From: an uncultured Ruminococcus sp.
GTDB lineage: Bacteria; Bacillota; Clostridia; Oscillospirales; Ruminococcaceae
Length of the DNA: 42,043 nucleotides
NCBI GenBank assembly: GCA_944386525.1
Contig: CALXBL010000008.1
Location: forward strand, 1 to 42,043
Direction of reading: 5' to 3'
Position 1 is the stretch's first letter; each line of letters begins with the position of its first letter. The notes under the pieces were generated by a model. That model made no database searches. It worked only from the letters and a program-made list of their open reading frames with translations, and was not told where the DNA came from. The position numbers and the translations under genes were made by a program. Shown here piece after piece: positions 26,921 to 34,885 of this stretch.

Positions 26921-27787
26921 ATGTTAGTATCTGCAAAGGAAATGATGGAAAAGGCTCGTGACGGCAAGTATGCTGTTGGCCAGTTCAACATCAACAATCT
27001 GGAATGGACAAAGGCTATCCTGAATACAGCACAGAAGCTGGAATCTCCGGTAATTCTGGGTGTATCTGCCGGTGCAGGCAAGTATATGACCGGCTTTAAG
27101 ACAGTAGCAGCGATGGTAAAGGCTATGGATGAGACACTGGGCATCACAGTGCCTGTAGCTCTGCACCTCGACCACGGCACATATGATCAGTGCTACGACT
27201 GCATCAAGGCTGGATTTACATCTATCATGTTCGACGGCTCACATTTCCCAATTGAGGAAAACATCGCAAAGACAAAGGAACTGGTAGCAGTTGCTCACAA
27301 GCTGGGTCTGTCCATCGAGGCTGAGGTAGGTTCTATCGGCGGCGAAGAAGACGGCGTTATCGGCAAGGGCGAGTGTGCAGATCCTCAGGAGTGCAAGACA
27401 ATTGCAGATTTGGGTGTAGATATTCTGGCTGCTGGTATCGGCAATATCCACGGTGTATATCCTGATAACTGGGAAGGTCTGTCTTTTGAGACTCTGGCAG
27501 CTATCAAGGAAGCAGTAGGCGATATGCCTCTGGTACTCCATGGTGGTACTGGTATTCCGGACGAGCAGATCCTTAAGGCTATTTCTCTGGGCGTTGCAAA
27601 GATCAACGTAAATACAGAGTGCCAGCTGGTATTTGCTGAGGCTACAAGAAAGTATATTGAAGAGGGCAAGGATCTGGTAAAGAAGGGCTTCGACCCAAGA
27701 AAGCTGCTTGCTCCTGGTTACGATGCAATTCTTGCTAAGGTTGAAGAGAAGATGAATCTCTTTGGCTCTGTTGGCAAGGCATTCTGA
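26921..27787 (+). CDS. fba: Class II fructose-bisphosphate aldolase
   Basis: This zinc-dependent aldolase splits fructose-1,6-bisphosphate into two triose phosphates in glycolysis and runs in reverse in gluconeogenesis. The 288-residue product has the zinc and catalytic motif LHLDHGTYD (His82, Asp84, His85), then EAEVGSIGGEEDG, the phosphate-binding VLHGGTGIP and KINVNTECQ. AGGAGG lies seven bases upstream. Codons are strongly biased to a few preferred forms (GGC, AAG, CTG), unlike the neighbouring hydrolase genes, which fits a highly expressed glycolytic enzyme. It has its own promoter and terminator between two glycogen genes. Confidence 0.96.
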   Translation: MLVSAKEMMEKARDGKYAVGQFNINNLEWTKAILNTAQKLESPVILGVSAGAGKYMTGFKTVAAMVKAMDETLGITVPVALHLDHGTYDQCYDCIKAGFTSIMFDGSHFPIEENIAKTKELVAVAHKLGLSIEAEVGSIGGEEDGVIGKGECADPQECKTIADLGVDILAAGIGNIHGVYPDNWEGLSFETLAAIKEAVGDMPLVLHGGTGIPDEQILKAISLGVAKINVNTECQLVFAEATRKYIEEGKDLVKKGFDPRKLLAPGYDAILAKVEEKMNLFGSVGKAF

Positions 27788-27807
27788 GTAACATTTTAAT
27801 ATGTGGA

Positions 27808-27840
27808 AAAACGCTGTCGGATTTCCGGCGGCGTTTTGCT
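27808..27840 (+). terminator. Terminator after fba
   Basis: AAAACGC (27808-27814) pairs with GCGTTTT (27831-27837), with an inner stem of G-C and G-U pairs around ATTT. This makes a 13-bp stem ending in T residues. Confidence 0.8.
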
Positions 27841-28222
27841 TTGTAATTATATTCGAATTTATGCGATGCTGAACTTGTTTTTGAAGCATATACCCGTAAT
27901 TGTATAAGTTTAAAAAACGAACTGGACGAAGTTCAGTTTAATCTATCTGATGCAATGATAACCATGAAAATATATGTTCTTGTTGGGGGGCAAAGTATTT
28001 AAGCAGGTGAATCATAGCTCGATGGTATTTACTATTATTCCGCTGATACTGAAAATTTTGCTTACATATGGTAATTTTTAACACACTTAAACATAAGCTA
28101 TATTATATCGTTTTATATAGTAAGTAAGTTGTCTAAGACGGCTTCCTTTTTAGTTTTTCAAACATTTCAACAGGTATTGTCGATTTTTGTTTATATTCGC
28201 CGAAAAGAATTAGCAAAAACTC
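27841..28222. other. Intergenic region before glgA, 382 bp, possible gene remnant
   Basis: This AT-rich region has no complete gene. One plus-strand frame is open from 27847 to a stop at 28000-28002, about 51 codons. It reads AELVFEAYTRN, then KNELDEVQFNL, and lacks an early start codon or ribosome binding site. It could be the tail of a decayed gene or chance. The rest, 28003-28222, holds several short T-runs but no clear promoter or repeat until the glgA promoter. Confidence 0.3.
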
Positions 28223-28251
28223 TTGACGTTTTTAATAAAAAGATGTATAAT
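28223..28251 (+). promoter_or_regulatory. Promoter for glgA
   Basis: TTGACG (28223-28228) and TATAAT (28246-28251) are separated by 17 bases. The leader is about 45 bases to the ribosome binding site region. Confidence 0.78.
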
Positions 28252-28303
28252 ATAAATGTGGCAATATATTCTGTCATAATTTAATAATGAAAGGAGTAAG
28301 TAT

Positions 28304-29797
28304 GTGCGGCTGAGCTGTGCATACAATGATAGTGCTATGAAAAATATCCTATTTGCAGCATCTGAATGTGTACCCTTTGTAAAAACCGGCGGACTTGCCG
28401 ATGTAGTAGGTGCGCTCCCCAAGAGCATCTATAAGCCGGAGTATGACGTTCGTGTTATTCTTCCTAATTACACCTGTATCCCATGGGAATACAGAGGTCA
28501 GTTCCGGCATATAACAAGCTTCTACATGGATTACGGTCAGCGCCACGACAAAATGTTTGTCGGTGTTATGGAGTATGAGTATGAGGGAATAAAATTCTAT
28601 TTCATTGACAATGAATACTACTTCAAGTGCGATACACCTTATACAAGCTCCACTATGTGGGATATTGAAAGATTTATCTTTTTCTGCAAGGCTGTTCTGG
28701 CAGTTATGCCGGTAGTAGGCTTCCATCCAGATATTATACACTGCCACGACTGGCAGACCGGTATGATACCAGTGTTCCTGAGAAGTACATTTGCCTCCCA
28801 TAGTTTCTATTGGGGCACAAAGACCATTATGACTATACATAACCTGAAATTCCAGGGAATATGGGATATCCGTCACTTCCTCTATAATACTGATTTGCCT
28901 GGATATATGTTTACTCCCGATAAGCTGGAGTTCAAGAAGGATGCCAATATGTTGAAGGGCGGACTTGTTTATGCTGACTATATCACAACAGTGAGCGAGA
29001 CCTACGCCGAGGAGATAAAGACTCCATACTATGGCGAACAGCTTGACGGTCTGCTCTGCGCAAGACAGAAGTCTCTGCGAGGCATTCTCAACGGTATTGA
29101 TTATGATGTATATAATCCCGCAACTGATAAGAAGATCCCTGTAAATTACAGCATCAAGGACGTTATACCAAAGAAGAAACTTGCCAAGAAGGCTCTTCAG
29201 GAGGAACTTGGTCTGCCGGTAGATGAGAATAAGTTCGTTATTGCGATTATCTCACGTCTTACTGATCAGAAGGGACTTGACCTTGTGGACTGGATAGCGG
29301 ACCGCATTGCCGATGAATTTACTCAGTTTGTTATTATTGGTACAGGTGAGCAGAAGTATGAAGATATGTTCCGCTATTATCAGGGCAAGCATCCCGACAG
29401 AGTTTCTGCAAATATATTCTACAGCGATGCTCTTGCTCACAAGCTCTATGCAGGTGCAGACGCTATGTTAGTGCCTTCACGCTTTGAGCCATGCGGTCTC
29501 ACACAGCTTATCTCACTCAGATACGGTACAGTTCCGATCGTTCGTGAGACAGGCGGTCTGAAGGATACTGTTGAGCCGTATAATGAGTATGAAAAGACGG
29601 GTACAGGCTTTACATTCCAGCACTATAATGCCGAGGATCTGCTTTATACTATAAACTATGCAAAGAAGATCTACTTTGAGTGCAGAAAGGATTGGGACGA
29701 TATTGTCTGCCGTGGTATGGAAAAGGACTTCTCATGGGGAAACTCTGCGCTCCAGTATCAGGGAATGTACGACTGGATAATTCGTGGTATGCATTAA
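28304..29797 (+). CDS. glgA: Glycogen synthase (ADP-glucose type)
   Basis: GlgA extends alpha-1,4-glucan from ADP-glucose (GT5 family). The conserved N-terminus FAASECVPFVKTGGLADVVGALP holds the KTGG nucleotide-sugar loop. HCHDWQTG, GLVYADYITTVS and the C-terminal PSRFEPCGLTQLISLRYGT are also typical. The start is ambiguous. AAGGAG serves a GTG at 28304, giving 497 residues with an 11-residue extension. The family-like start MKNILFAASE is an ATG at 28337 (486 residues) with no ribosome binding site. An out-of-frame ATG at 28302 would make only three codons. Together with glgB it forms the glycogen synthesis locus. glgC is not in the window. Confidence 0.94.
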   Translation: MRLSCAYNDSAMKNILFAASECVPFVKTGGLADVVGALPKSIYKPEYDVRVILPNYTCIPWEYRGQFRHITSFYMDYGQRHDKMFVGVMEYEYEGIKFYFIDNEYYFKCDTPYTSSTMWDIERFIFFCKAVLAVMPVVGFHPDIIHCHDWQTGMIPVFLRSTFASHSFYWGTKTIMTIHNLKFQGIWDIRHFLYNTDLPGYMFTPDKLEFKKDANMLKGGLVYADYITTVSETYAEEIKTPYYGEQLDGLLCARQKSLRGILNGIDYDVYNPATDKKIPVNYSIKDVIPKKKLAKKALQEELGLPVDENKFVIAIISRLTDQKGLDLVDWIADRIADEFTQFVIIGTGEQKYEDMFRYYQGKHPDRVSANIFYSDALAHKLYAGADAMLVPSRFEPCGLTQLISLRYGTVPIVRETGGLKDTVEPYNEYEKTGTGFTFQHYNAEDLLYTINYAKKIYFECRKDWDDIVCRGMEKDFSWGNSALQYQGMYDWIIRGMH

Positions 29798-29806
29798 AAA
29801 TTCATG

Positions 29807-29840
29807 CAGTGTCTGCCTTTGCGGCAGGCACTGTTTTTTT
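29807..29840 (+). terminator. Terminator after glgA
   Basis: An 11-bp stem, CAGTGTCTGCC (29807-29817) with GGCAGGCACTG (29823-29833), is followed by seven T. Confidence 0.88.
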
Positions 29841-29865
29841 GGGGCTTTTCAAATGGAGAAAAGTG

Positions 29866-29874
29866 TGATATAAT
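29866..29874 (+). promoter_or_regulatory. Extended -10 promoter for the DUF5662 gene
   Basis: TGA-TATAAT (TATAAT at 29869-29874) is an extended -10. No good -35 was found, partly because the region follows the glgA terminator. The start codon is about 35 bases downstream. Confidence 0.55.
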
Positions 29875-29908
29875 ATGTGAGTATAGAATCTCACTGAGGA
29901 GGAGCAGC

Positions 29909-30445
29909 ATGAAAGTCTGGCAGCATTTCAGAACAATAACACGTCACCGTCATAAAGTCATAGTCGGCTGTGCAAAATGCGGCATATTGTGGCAGGGACT
30001 GCTGCACGATCTGTCGAAATACAGTCCAACAGAATTTATACCCGGCGCAAAGTATTACCTTGGTACACGAAGTCCCAATGAAGCTGAACGTGAGGCGCAG
30101 GGATATTCTCTTGCATGGATGCACCACAAGGGCAGAAATCGTCACCACTTTGAATACTGGTTTGACTACAACAGAAAAACAAAAAGAATGGAACCTGTTA
30201 AGATGCCAGCACGGTATGTAGCTGAGATGTTCTGCGACCGTATGGCGGCAAGTAAGGTTTATCAGGGTAAGGACTACAGGCAGGACAGCGCACTGATATA
30301 TTTCCAGAATTCAAGGGCACGCAAGAATGGTATGTTCCACCCCGAGACGGAGCAGAAGCTTGGTGAGCTGCTCACTATACTTGCCGAAAAGGGCGAGAAA
30401 GAGGCTTGCAGAGAGGTAAGGAAACTTGTTAAAAACGGATATTAA
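29909..30445 (+). CDS. DUF5662 family protein (HD-like)
   Basis: This 178-residue protein matches the DUF5662 family. It has histidine-rich motifs that resemble a metal-dependent hydrolase: RHRHKVIVGCAKCG, LLHDLSKYSPTEF and MHHKGRNRHHFEYW. The HD pair in LLHDLSKYS recalls HD-domain phosphohydrolases, but no reaction is known. There is no signal peptide. The frame runs back to 29804 across the glgA terminator, but the ATG at 29909 is chosen because GAGGAGG lies just upstream. dtd follows 12 bases after its stop, so the two are probably co-transcribed. Confidence 0.82.
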   Translation: MKVWQHFRTITRHRHKVIVGCAKCGILWQGLLHDLSKYSPTEFIPGAKYYLGTRSPNEAEREAQGYSLAWMHHKGRNRHHFEYWFDYNRKTKRMEPVKMPARYVAEMFCDRMAASKVYQGKDYRQDSALIYFQNSRARKNGMFHPETEQKLGELLTILAEKGEKEACREVRKLVKNGY

Positions 30446-30457
30446 GGAGATAAATGA

Positions 30458-30910
30458 ATGAGACTTGTTGTTCAGAGAGTGCTAAACGCAAGCGTAATGG
30501 CGGATGGTGTGATTACCGGAAAAATAGGAAATGGATTTTTGGTGCTGCTTGGTGCAGGAATGGGCGATACAAAGGAAATGGCCGAGAAGATGGCTGATAA
30601 GCTTTTAAGGCTCAGGATATTTGCAGATGAAAACGGTAAGACAAATCTGTCGATACAGGATGTGGGCGGAGAAATGCTGGTGGTGTCTCAGTTTACGCTT
30701 TATGCTGACTGCCGCAAGGGCAATCGTCCCAGCTTTGTAAAGGCAGGCTCTCCGCAAGAGGCAAATGAGCTTTATGAGTATTTCATGGAGTATTGCCGGA
30801 AGACTATTCCCGTAGTTGAATCGGGTGTGTTTGGTGCGGATATGAAAGTAGAGCTTTGCAACGATGGACCTTTTACGATCGTCCTTGATTCCGATGAGAT
30901 AGTGAAATAA
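30458..30910 (+). CDS. dtd: D-aminoacyl-tRNA deacylase
   Basis: Dtd hydrolyses D-amino acids mischarged onto tRNA, keeping D-residues out of proteins. The 150-residue product has the family N-terminus [13 protein letters not shown], the catalytic SQFTLYAD motif, [11 protein letters not shown], and the C-terminal cross-subunit motif GPFTIVLDS, here NDGPFTI, with the key Gly-Pro pair. AAGGAG lies upstream. An overlapping out-of-frame ATG at 30454 is not used. It follows the DUF5662 gene closely and is followed by a terminator. Length is normal. Confidence 0.95.
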   Translation: MRLVVQRVLNASVMADGVITGKIGNGFLVLLGAGMGDTKEMAEKMADKLLRLRIFADENGKTNLSIQDVGGEMLVVSQFTLYADCRKGNRPSFVKAGSPQEANELYEYFMEYCRKTIPVVESGVFGADMKVELCNDGPFTIVLDSDEIVK

Positions 30911-30921
30911 GATGTATATTA

Positions 30922-30958
30922 GGCTGCTGCATATAGTTAGTGCGGCAGCTTTTCTTTT
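30922..30958 (+). terminator. Terminator after dtd
   Basis: GCTGCTGC (30923-30930) pairs with GCGGCAGC (30942-30949) with one G-U pair, followed by TTTTCTTTTT. Confidence 0.82.
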
Positions 30959-31005
30959 TGAATATTGCCATTTCAGCTGACAATAATATTACGGGAGGCG
31001 ATATT

Positions 31006-32604
31006 ATGAAAAGAAAAATGCAACCAGATCCAAGGCTTTCAGTTCTTAGGCTTATAATGACAGCAGTTTGCTGTGCGGTTATAATAAAGCTTGCGGACAA
31101 TGCAGCCTCTCCTGAGTATAAGGAGGCAGCTATGAATCAGGGAAGCTACACTATAAAGCTTCCTGTTGAATACGGGGTTATATACGACCGAAATGGCGAA
31201 CTGCTTGTAAACCGCACATCTGAGTATATAGCCGTATCAAGCGGAAGTGCAGATTCAGCAGAAAAGCTGCTGCCATACGTTGAGAATAAGGAGACGTTTT
31301 ACGAAAAGCTTAGCACAGGTGCACCTTTTACCATAGATGTAAGTGCTGACGCTTTAGCTGACGGCTGTCCATATGTGTTTGAGACTTCTGTCCGTTACTC
31401 CGAGGAGCAGCCGGCTCAGCACATAATAGGTTACACAAGGGATGGAGCAGGAGTTTGCGGACTTGAGGCAGACTATGACCAGCTGCTGCGCCGTGACAAT
31501 GGTAGGACTTCTGTTACATTTGAGGTGGACGGTACAGGCGGAGTCCTCTCCGGTGAAAATGTTGTGGTGCGCCATGCGCCGGCGTCTGTACAGGGAGTAG
31601 TTACAACTCTTGATATCGGAATACAGCTTATATGTGAAAGAGCTGCGGAGTCTCTTGAAAAGGGATGTATTATTGTAATGGAGGCTGATACAGGCGATAT
31701 ACTGGGAATGGTTAGTGTTCCGTCATATTCGCTGTCGGATATGGAGTCGGCACTCAGTTCAGAGGATAGTCCTCTTATCAATCGTGCGCTGTATTCATAT
31801 CCGGTAGGCTCTATATTCAAGCTTGTTACAGCTTCAGCTGCTATAGATGCAGGATATGATGATTTTACCTACACCTGCACCGGAAGTATTAAGATAGGCA
31901 GTCAGATTTTCAGATGTCATAGCGCAGATGGTCATGGCACTCTTAATATGCAGACAGCTTTGATAGAATCGTGCAACCCCTACTTCATTGAGCTAAGTCA
32001 GAAACTTTCTCCGCTTGAGCTTTTTGAAAGAGCTGCTGAGCTTGGATTTGGCAGAGGTATTGCTCTCTCTGAAAGCATAAACGCTTCATCAGGCTATCTT
32101 CCCACAGTACAGGAGCTTTCACTTCCGGCAGAGCGCGGGAATTTCTGCTTTGGTCAGGGAAAGCTTACAGCAACGCCTCTGCAGATAGCAAGGCTGACGT
32201 GTATAATAGCAAACGGCGGAGTGATGCCTGAAGTGAGGCTTATAAAAGGCGTGACTGAAAATGGTGAGATGCCTGAGGATAGAAAGGACTCTTCCGGAGA
32301 GCAAGTGCTTGAGTATGAGACGGCTGAAAAGTTAAGACTCATGATGATAGGCGCAGTATACGGCAGCGGCAGTTTTAACGGCAGACCTGATGGAGTTGCA
32401 GCCGGAGCCAAAACGTCCACTGCTCAGACAGGACGCTATGACGAAAATGGCACAGAATACTGCCATGGCTGGATAACAGGCTTCTTTCCGGCAAATGATC
32501 CTGAGTATGTTGTGACTATACTTGCAGAGGATGCAGGATATGGCAACCAGGCTGCTGCACCTGTTTTTAAGGAGATAGCAGAGGCGATTTCTGAAAGTTT
32601 CTGA
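31006..32604 (+). CDS. Class B penicillin-binding protein (transpeptidase)
   Basis: This membrane-anchored D,D-transpeptidase cross-links peptidoglycan outside the cell. The 532-residue product has one N-terminal membrane helix (about 12-34) and a PBP dimerisation region beginning IYDRNGELLVNRTSEY. The transpeptidase domain has SIFK (Ser269, Lys272), SCN (322-324) and KTS (469-471). The third motif is KTS, not the usual KTG. It has no PASTA domains and is shorter than typical FtsI, PBP2 or SpoVD, so its division or sporulation role is unclear. The ATG at 31006 is chosen because GGGAGG precedes it. The longer frame from 30940 starts within the dtd terminator. Confidence 0.92.
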   Translation: MKRKMQPDPRLSVLRLIMTAVCCAVIIKLADNAASPEYKEAAMNQGSYTIKLPVEYGVIYDRNGELLVNRTSEYIAVSSGSADSAEKLLPYVENKETFYEKLSTGAPFTIDVSADALADGCPYVFETSVRYSEEQPAQHIIGYTRDGAGVCGLEADYDQLLRRDNGRTSVTFEVDGTGGVLSGENVVVRHAPASVQGVVTTLDIGIQLICERAAESLEKGCIIVMEADTGDILGMVSVPSYSLSDMESALSSEDSPLINRALYSYPVGSIFKLVTASAAIDAGYDDFTYTCTGSIKIGSQIFRCHSADGHGTLNMQTALIESCNPYFIELSQKLSPLELFERAAELGFGRGIALSESINASSGYLPTVQELSLPAERGNFCFGQGKLTATPLQIARLTCIIANGGVMPEVRLIKGVTENGEMPEDRKDSSGEQVLEYETAEKLRLMMIGAVYGSGSFNGRPDGVAAGAKTSTAQTGRYDENGTEYCHGWITGFFPANDPEYVVTILAEDAGYGNQAAAPVFKEIAEAISESF

Positions 32605-32622
32605 AACATAACTGAAAAGCTC

Positions 32623-32651
32623 TTGAAAAGCTGAATGAAATATGCTATACT
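32623..32651 (+). promoter_or_regulatory. Promoter for the COG0523 GTPase gene
   Basis: TTGAAA (32623-32628) and TATACT (32646-32651) are 17 bases apart, with TGC before the -10 (extended type). No clear Zur or Fur palindrome was recognised near it. Confidence 0.7.
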
Positions 32652-32682
32652 AAAAGTTAACGTACAAAACCTAACAGGTAAT

Positions 32683-32709
32683 ATGATGAGAAAGAAGTGT
32701 TTGTTATGA
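32683..32709 (+). CDS. Possible eight-residue leader ORF upstream of the COG0523 gene
   Basis: ATG ATG AGA AAG AAG TGT TTG TTA TGA encodes MMRKKCLL. Its stop overlaps the downstream ATG at 32706 in an ATGA arrangement. The downstream gene has only a weak ribosome binding site of its own, so coupling through this leader is possible. The leader's own ribosome binding site (AACAGG) is poor, and translation is unproven. Confidence 0.3.
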   Translation: MMRKKCLL

Positions 32710-33866
32710 CAAAGATCCATATTTTTTCCGGCTTTTTAGGAGCAGGCAAAACTACCCTTATCAAAAAGCTTATTGCGGAGGCGTATGCCGGCGAGAAGAT
32801 TGTTCTGATTGAGAATGAATTCGGCGAAATAGGCATTGACGGCGGATTCCTACAGGACGCTGGAGTTGAGGTCACAGAGATGAACAGCGGCTGTATCTGC
32901 TGTAGTCTCGTAGGAGATTTTGGCAAGGCTCTCAGTCAGGTGCTGGAGACATATCACCCTGATAGGATAATCATCGAGCCGTCAGGTGTTGGAAAACTCA
33001 GCGACGTTATCCGTGCTGTCGAAAACATCGGCGCTCAGGACGCACATCTTGAAGGCAGTGTTACAGTAGTCGATGCTAAGAAGTGTAAAATGTATCAGAA
33101 GAATTTCGGAGAGTTCTGGGGTAATCAGATAGAATACGCAAGTTGCATTATAATGAGTCATACAAAGGGCTTGTCACCTGATAAACTTCAGGATGCGGTT
33201 GAGCGTGTGCGCTCAATGAATCACGACGCAACTCTTATCACTACTGATTGGGACGCACTCACGGGAGCGCAGATGATTGCTGCTATCAACCGTGCGGATA
33301 CTCTTCATAACGAGCTTGAAACGCTGGAGGAGGAGACACGTAAACACCATCATCACCACCACGAGGACGGCGAGGAGTGCTGCTGCGGACATGACCATGA
33401 GCATAATCATCACCACGAGGACGGCGAGGAATGCTGCTGCGGACATGACCATGAGCATAATCACCATCACCACGAGGACGGCGAGGAGTGCTGCTGCGGA
33501 CATGACCATGAGCATAATCACCATCACCACGAGGACGGCGAGGAATGCTGCTGCGGACATGACCATGAGCACCACCATCACCATGCAGACGATGTGTTTA
33601 CAAGCTGGGGCAAGGAGACAGCTCGCACATATACTGACAAGGAGATTACAAAGGCTCTGGAATCATTTGACAATGGAGAGAATTATGGCATGATACTCCG
33701 TGCAAAAGGAATAGTTCCATGTGAGGATGGAAGTTGGATACACTTTGACTATGTGCCGGGTACGCCTGATGTGAGAAAGGGCAGTGCCGGTACTATCGGC
33801 AGACTTTGCGTTATAGGTTCTAAGATAAATGAGCCGGCAGTTGCAGAACTTTTCGGATTGAACTAA
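32706..33866 (+). CDS. COG0523/CobW-family metal-chaperone GTPase with His/Cys repeats
   Basis: G3E GTPases of this family deliver or insert metals, often zinc, cobalt or nickel. The 386-residue product has Walker A GFLGAGKTT (9-17), the metal motif CICC (Cys63, Cys65, Cys66) and IIEPSGVGKLSD. Residues about 214-293 hold four near-identical repeats of HHHxEDGEECCCGHDHEHN, clearly a metal store or sensor. A C-terminal CobW-like domain follows (SWGKETARTYTDKE to the end). The expected G4 motif NKxD reads SHTK, so nucleotide specificity may be altered. The ATG at 32706 is chosen, although GTG at 32697 is possible. The next gene, 12 bases away, encodes a related protein. Which metal it handles cannot be read from the sequence. 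Confidence 0.93.
   Translation: MTKIHIFSGFLGAGKTTLIKKLIAEAYAGEKIVLIENEFGEIGIDGGFLQDAGVEVTEMNSGCICCSLVGDFGKALSQVLETYHPDRIIIEPSGVGKLSDVIRAVENIGAQDAHLEGSVTVVDAKKCKMYQKNFGEFWGNQIEYASCIIMSHTKGLSPDKLQDAVERVRSMNHDATLITTDWDALTGAQMIAAINRADTLHNELETLEEETRKHHHHHHEDGEECCCGHDHEHNHHHEDGEECCCGHDHEHNHHHHEDGEECCCGHDHEHNHHHHEDGEECCCGHDHEHHHHHADDVFTSWGKETARTYTDKEITKALESFDNGENYGMILRAKGIVPCEDGSWIHFDYVPGTPDVRKGSAGTIGRLCVIGSKINEPAVAELFGLN
33350..33590 (+). repeat. Tandem repeats of about 57 bp encoding His/Cys-rich units
   Basis: Four consecutive units share a nearly identical core, ACGAGGACGGCGAGGA followed by TGCTGCTGCGGACATGACCATGAGCA split across the unit, with periods of 54, 57 and 57 bases. Differences are mostly GAG/GAA and the number of His codons. 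The high identity suggests recent expansion, so the unit number may vary between strains. Confidence 0.9.
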
Positions 33867-33878
33867 GGAGGCATAAAT

Positions 33879-34841
33879 ATGGCAAAGAATCAGGCACCGG
33901 CAGAGATACCGGTATTTCTCTGCACCGGTTTCCTTGAATCAGGAAAGACTAAGTTCATTCAGGGTACACTGGAGGACAAGCGCTTCAACAGCGGTGAAAA
34001 AACCCTTGTATTGCTCTGTGAGGAGGGTGAGGAGGAACTGGAAATATCTTCCCTGCCATATAAGAATATATACATTCGCACAATAGATTCTCCCCGGGAG
34101 ATAACAACTGAAAATATGGAGAAACTTCTCAGTGAATGCGATGCTGAACGTGTAATGGTTGAGTACAACGGAATGTGGCAGCTTAAAGACCTGTTCAATA
34201 ATATTCCCGATAACTGGACTGTATGCCAGGAGATGATGTTCATTGACAGTACCACCTTCCTTAATTACAACGCAAACATGAGAAGTCTTGTTGTAGACAA
34301 GCTCAATACCTGCGACTTAGTTATCTTCAATCGTTTCAGTACGGCTCATGACAAGATGGAATTTCACAAGATAGTAAGAGGTACAAGCCGTCGTGCAGAT
34401 ATTGCCTATGAATATACTGATGGTCATGTTGAATATGATGACATTCAGGACCCTCTGCCCTTTGATATAAATGCGGATAAAATTGTTATCAAGGACGAGG
34501 ACTATGCCCTATGGTATCGTGACATTATGGAAGAACCGCAAAAGTATCACGGCAAGACTGTGCAGTTCAAGGCTCTTGTAGCAGTTGACCCGAAATTTCC
34601 AAAGGGAATGTTTGCAGCCGGCAGACATGTTATGACCTGCTGCGTTGACGATATAACATACTGTTGTATCGTTGCAGAGTGGAAGAATTCAGCTCAGCTG
34701 CAGAGCCGTCAGTGGGTAAATGTGACGGGCGTTATTCAGGTTGAAAGACACAAGATGTATCGAGGTAAAGGTCCTGTTATGAAAGTGCAGGAGGTAGTTA
34801 TGACTTCAGCGCCTGAGCAGGAGGTAGCTACATTCTTTTAA
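33879..34841 (+). CDS. CobW-like GTPase domain fused to a YcgQ/TIGR03943-like domain
   Basis: This 320-residue protein starts with a G3E-like P-loop, GFLESGKT (17-24). It lacks the CxCC metal motif, and the G4 region reads NRFS rather than NKxD, so GTPase activity is uncertain. The C-terminal part from about residue 222 (HGKTVQFKALVAVDP, then AGRHVMTCCVDD, ending in a VNVTGVIQVE strand) resembles the C-terminal domain of YcgQ (TIGR03943/DUF1980), a subunit that normally partners a permease. AAGGAGG precedes the start, and the COG0523 gene ends 12 bases upstream, so the two are co-transcribed. A joint role in metal handling is inferred. No YcgR-type permease gene is in the window. Confidence 0.8.
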   Translation: MAKNQAPAEIPVFLCTGFLESGKTKFIQGTLEDKRFNSGEKTLVLLCEEGEEELEISSLPYKNIYIRTIDSPREITTENMEKLLSECDAERVMVEYNGMWQLKDLFNNIPDNWTVCQEMMFIDSTTFLNYNANMRSLVVDKLNTCDLVIFNRFSTAHDKMEFHKIVRGTSRRADIAYEYTDGHVEYDDIQDPLPFDINADKIVIKDEDYALWYRDIMEEPQKYHGKTVQFKALVAVDPKFPKGMFAAGRHVMTCCVDDITYCCIVAEWKNSAQLQSRQWVNVTGVIQVERHKMYRGKGPVMKVQEVVMTSAPEQEVATFF

Positions 34842-34885
34842 TCAAGGAATATGTCCGGGAATGACTGAAATAGAGGTGATAGAAT

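Noticed and set aside
33213..33584. Antisense frame rich in Met and Val opposite the His/Cys repeats
   Set aside because: It is a shadow of the coding repeat, with no ribosome binding site or plausible product.
33350..33590. Possible CRISPR array
   Set aside because: The units are directly adjacent, lack unique spacers and are in frame with a coding sequence.
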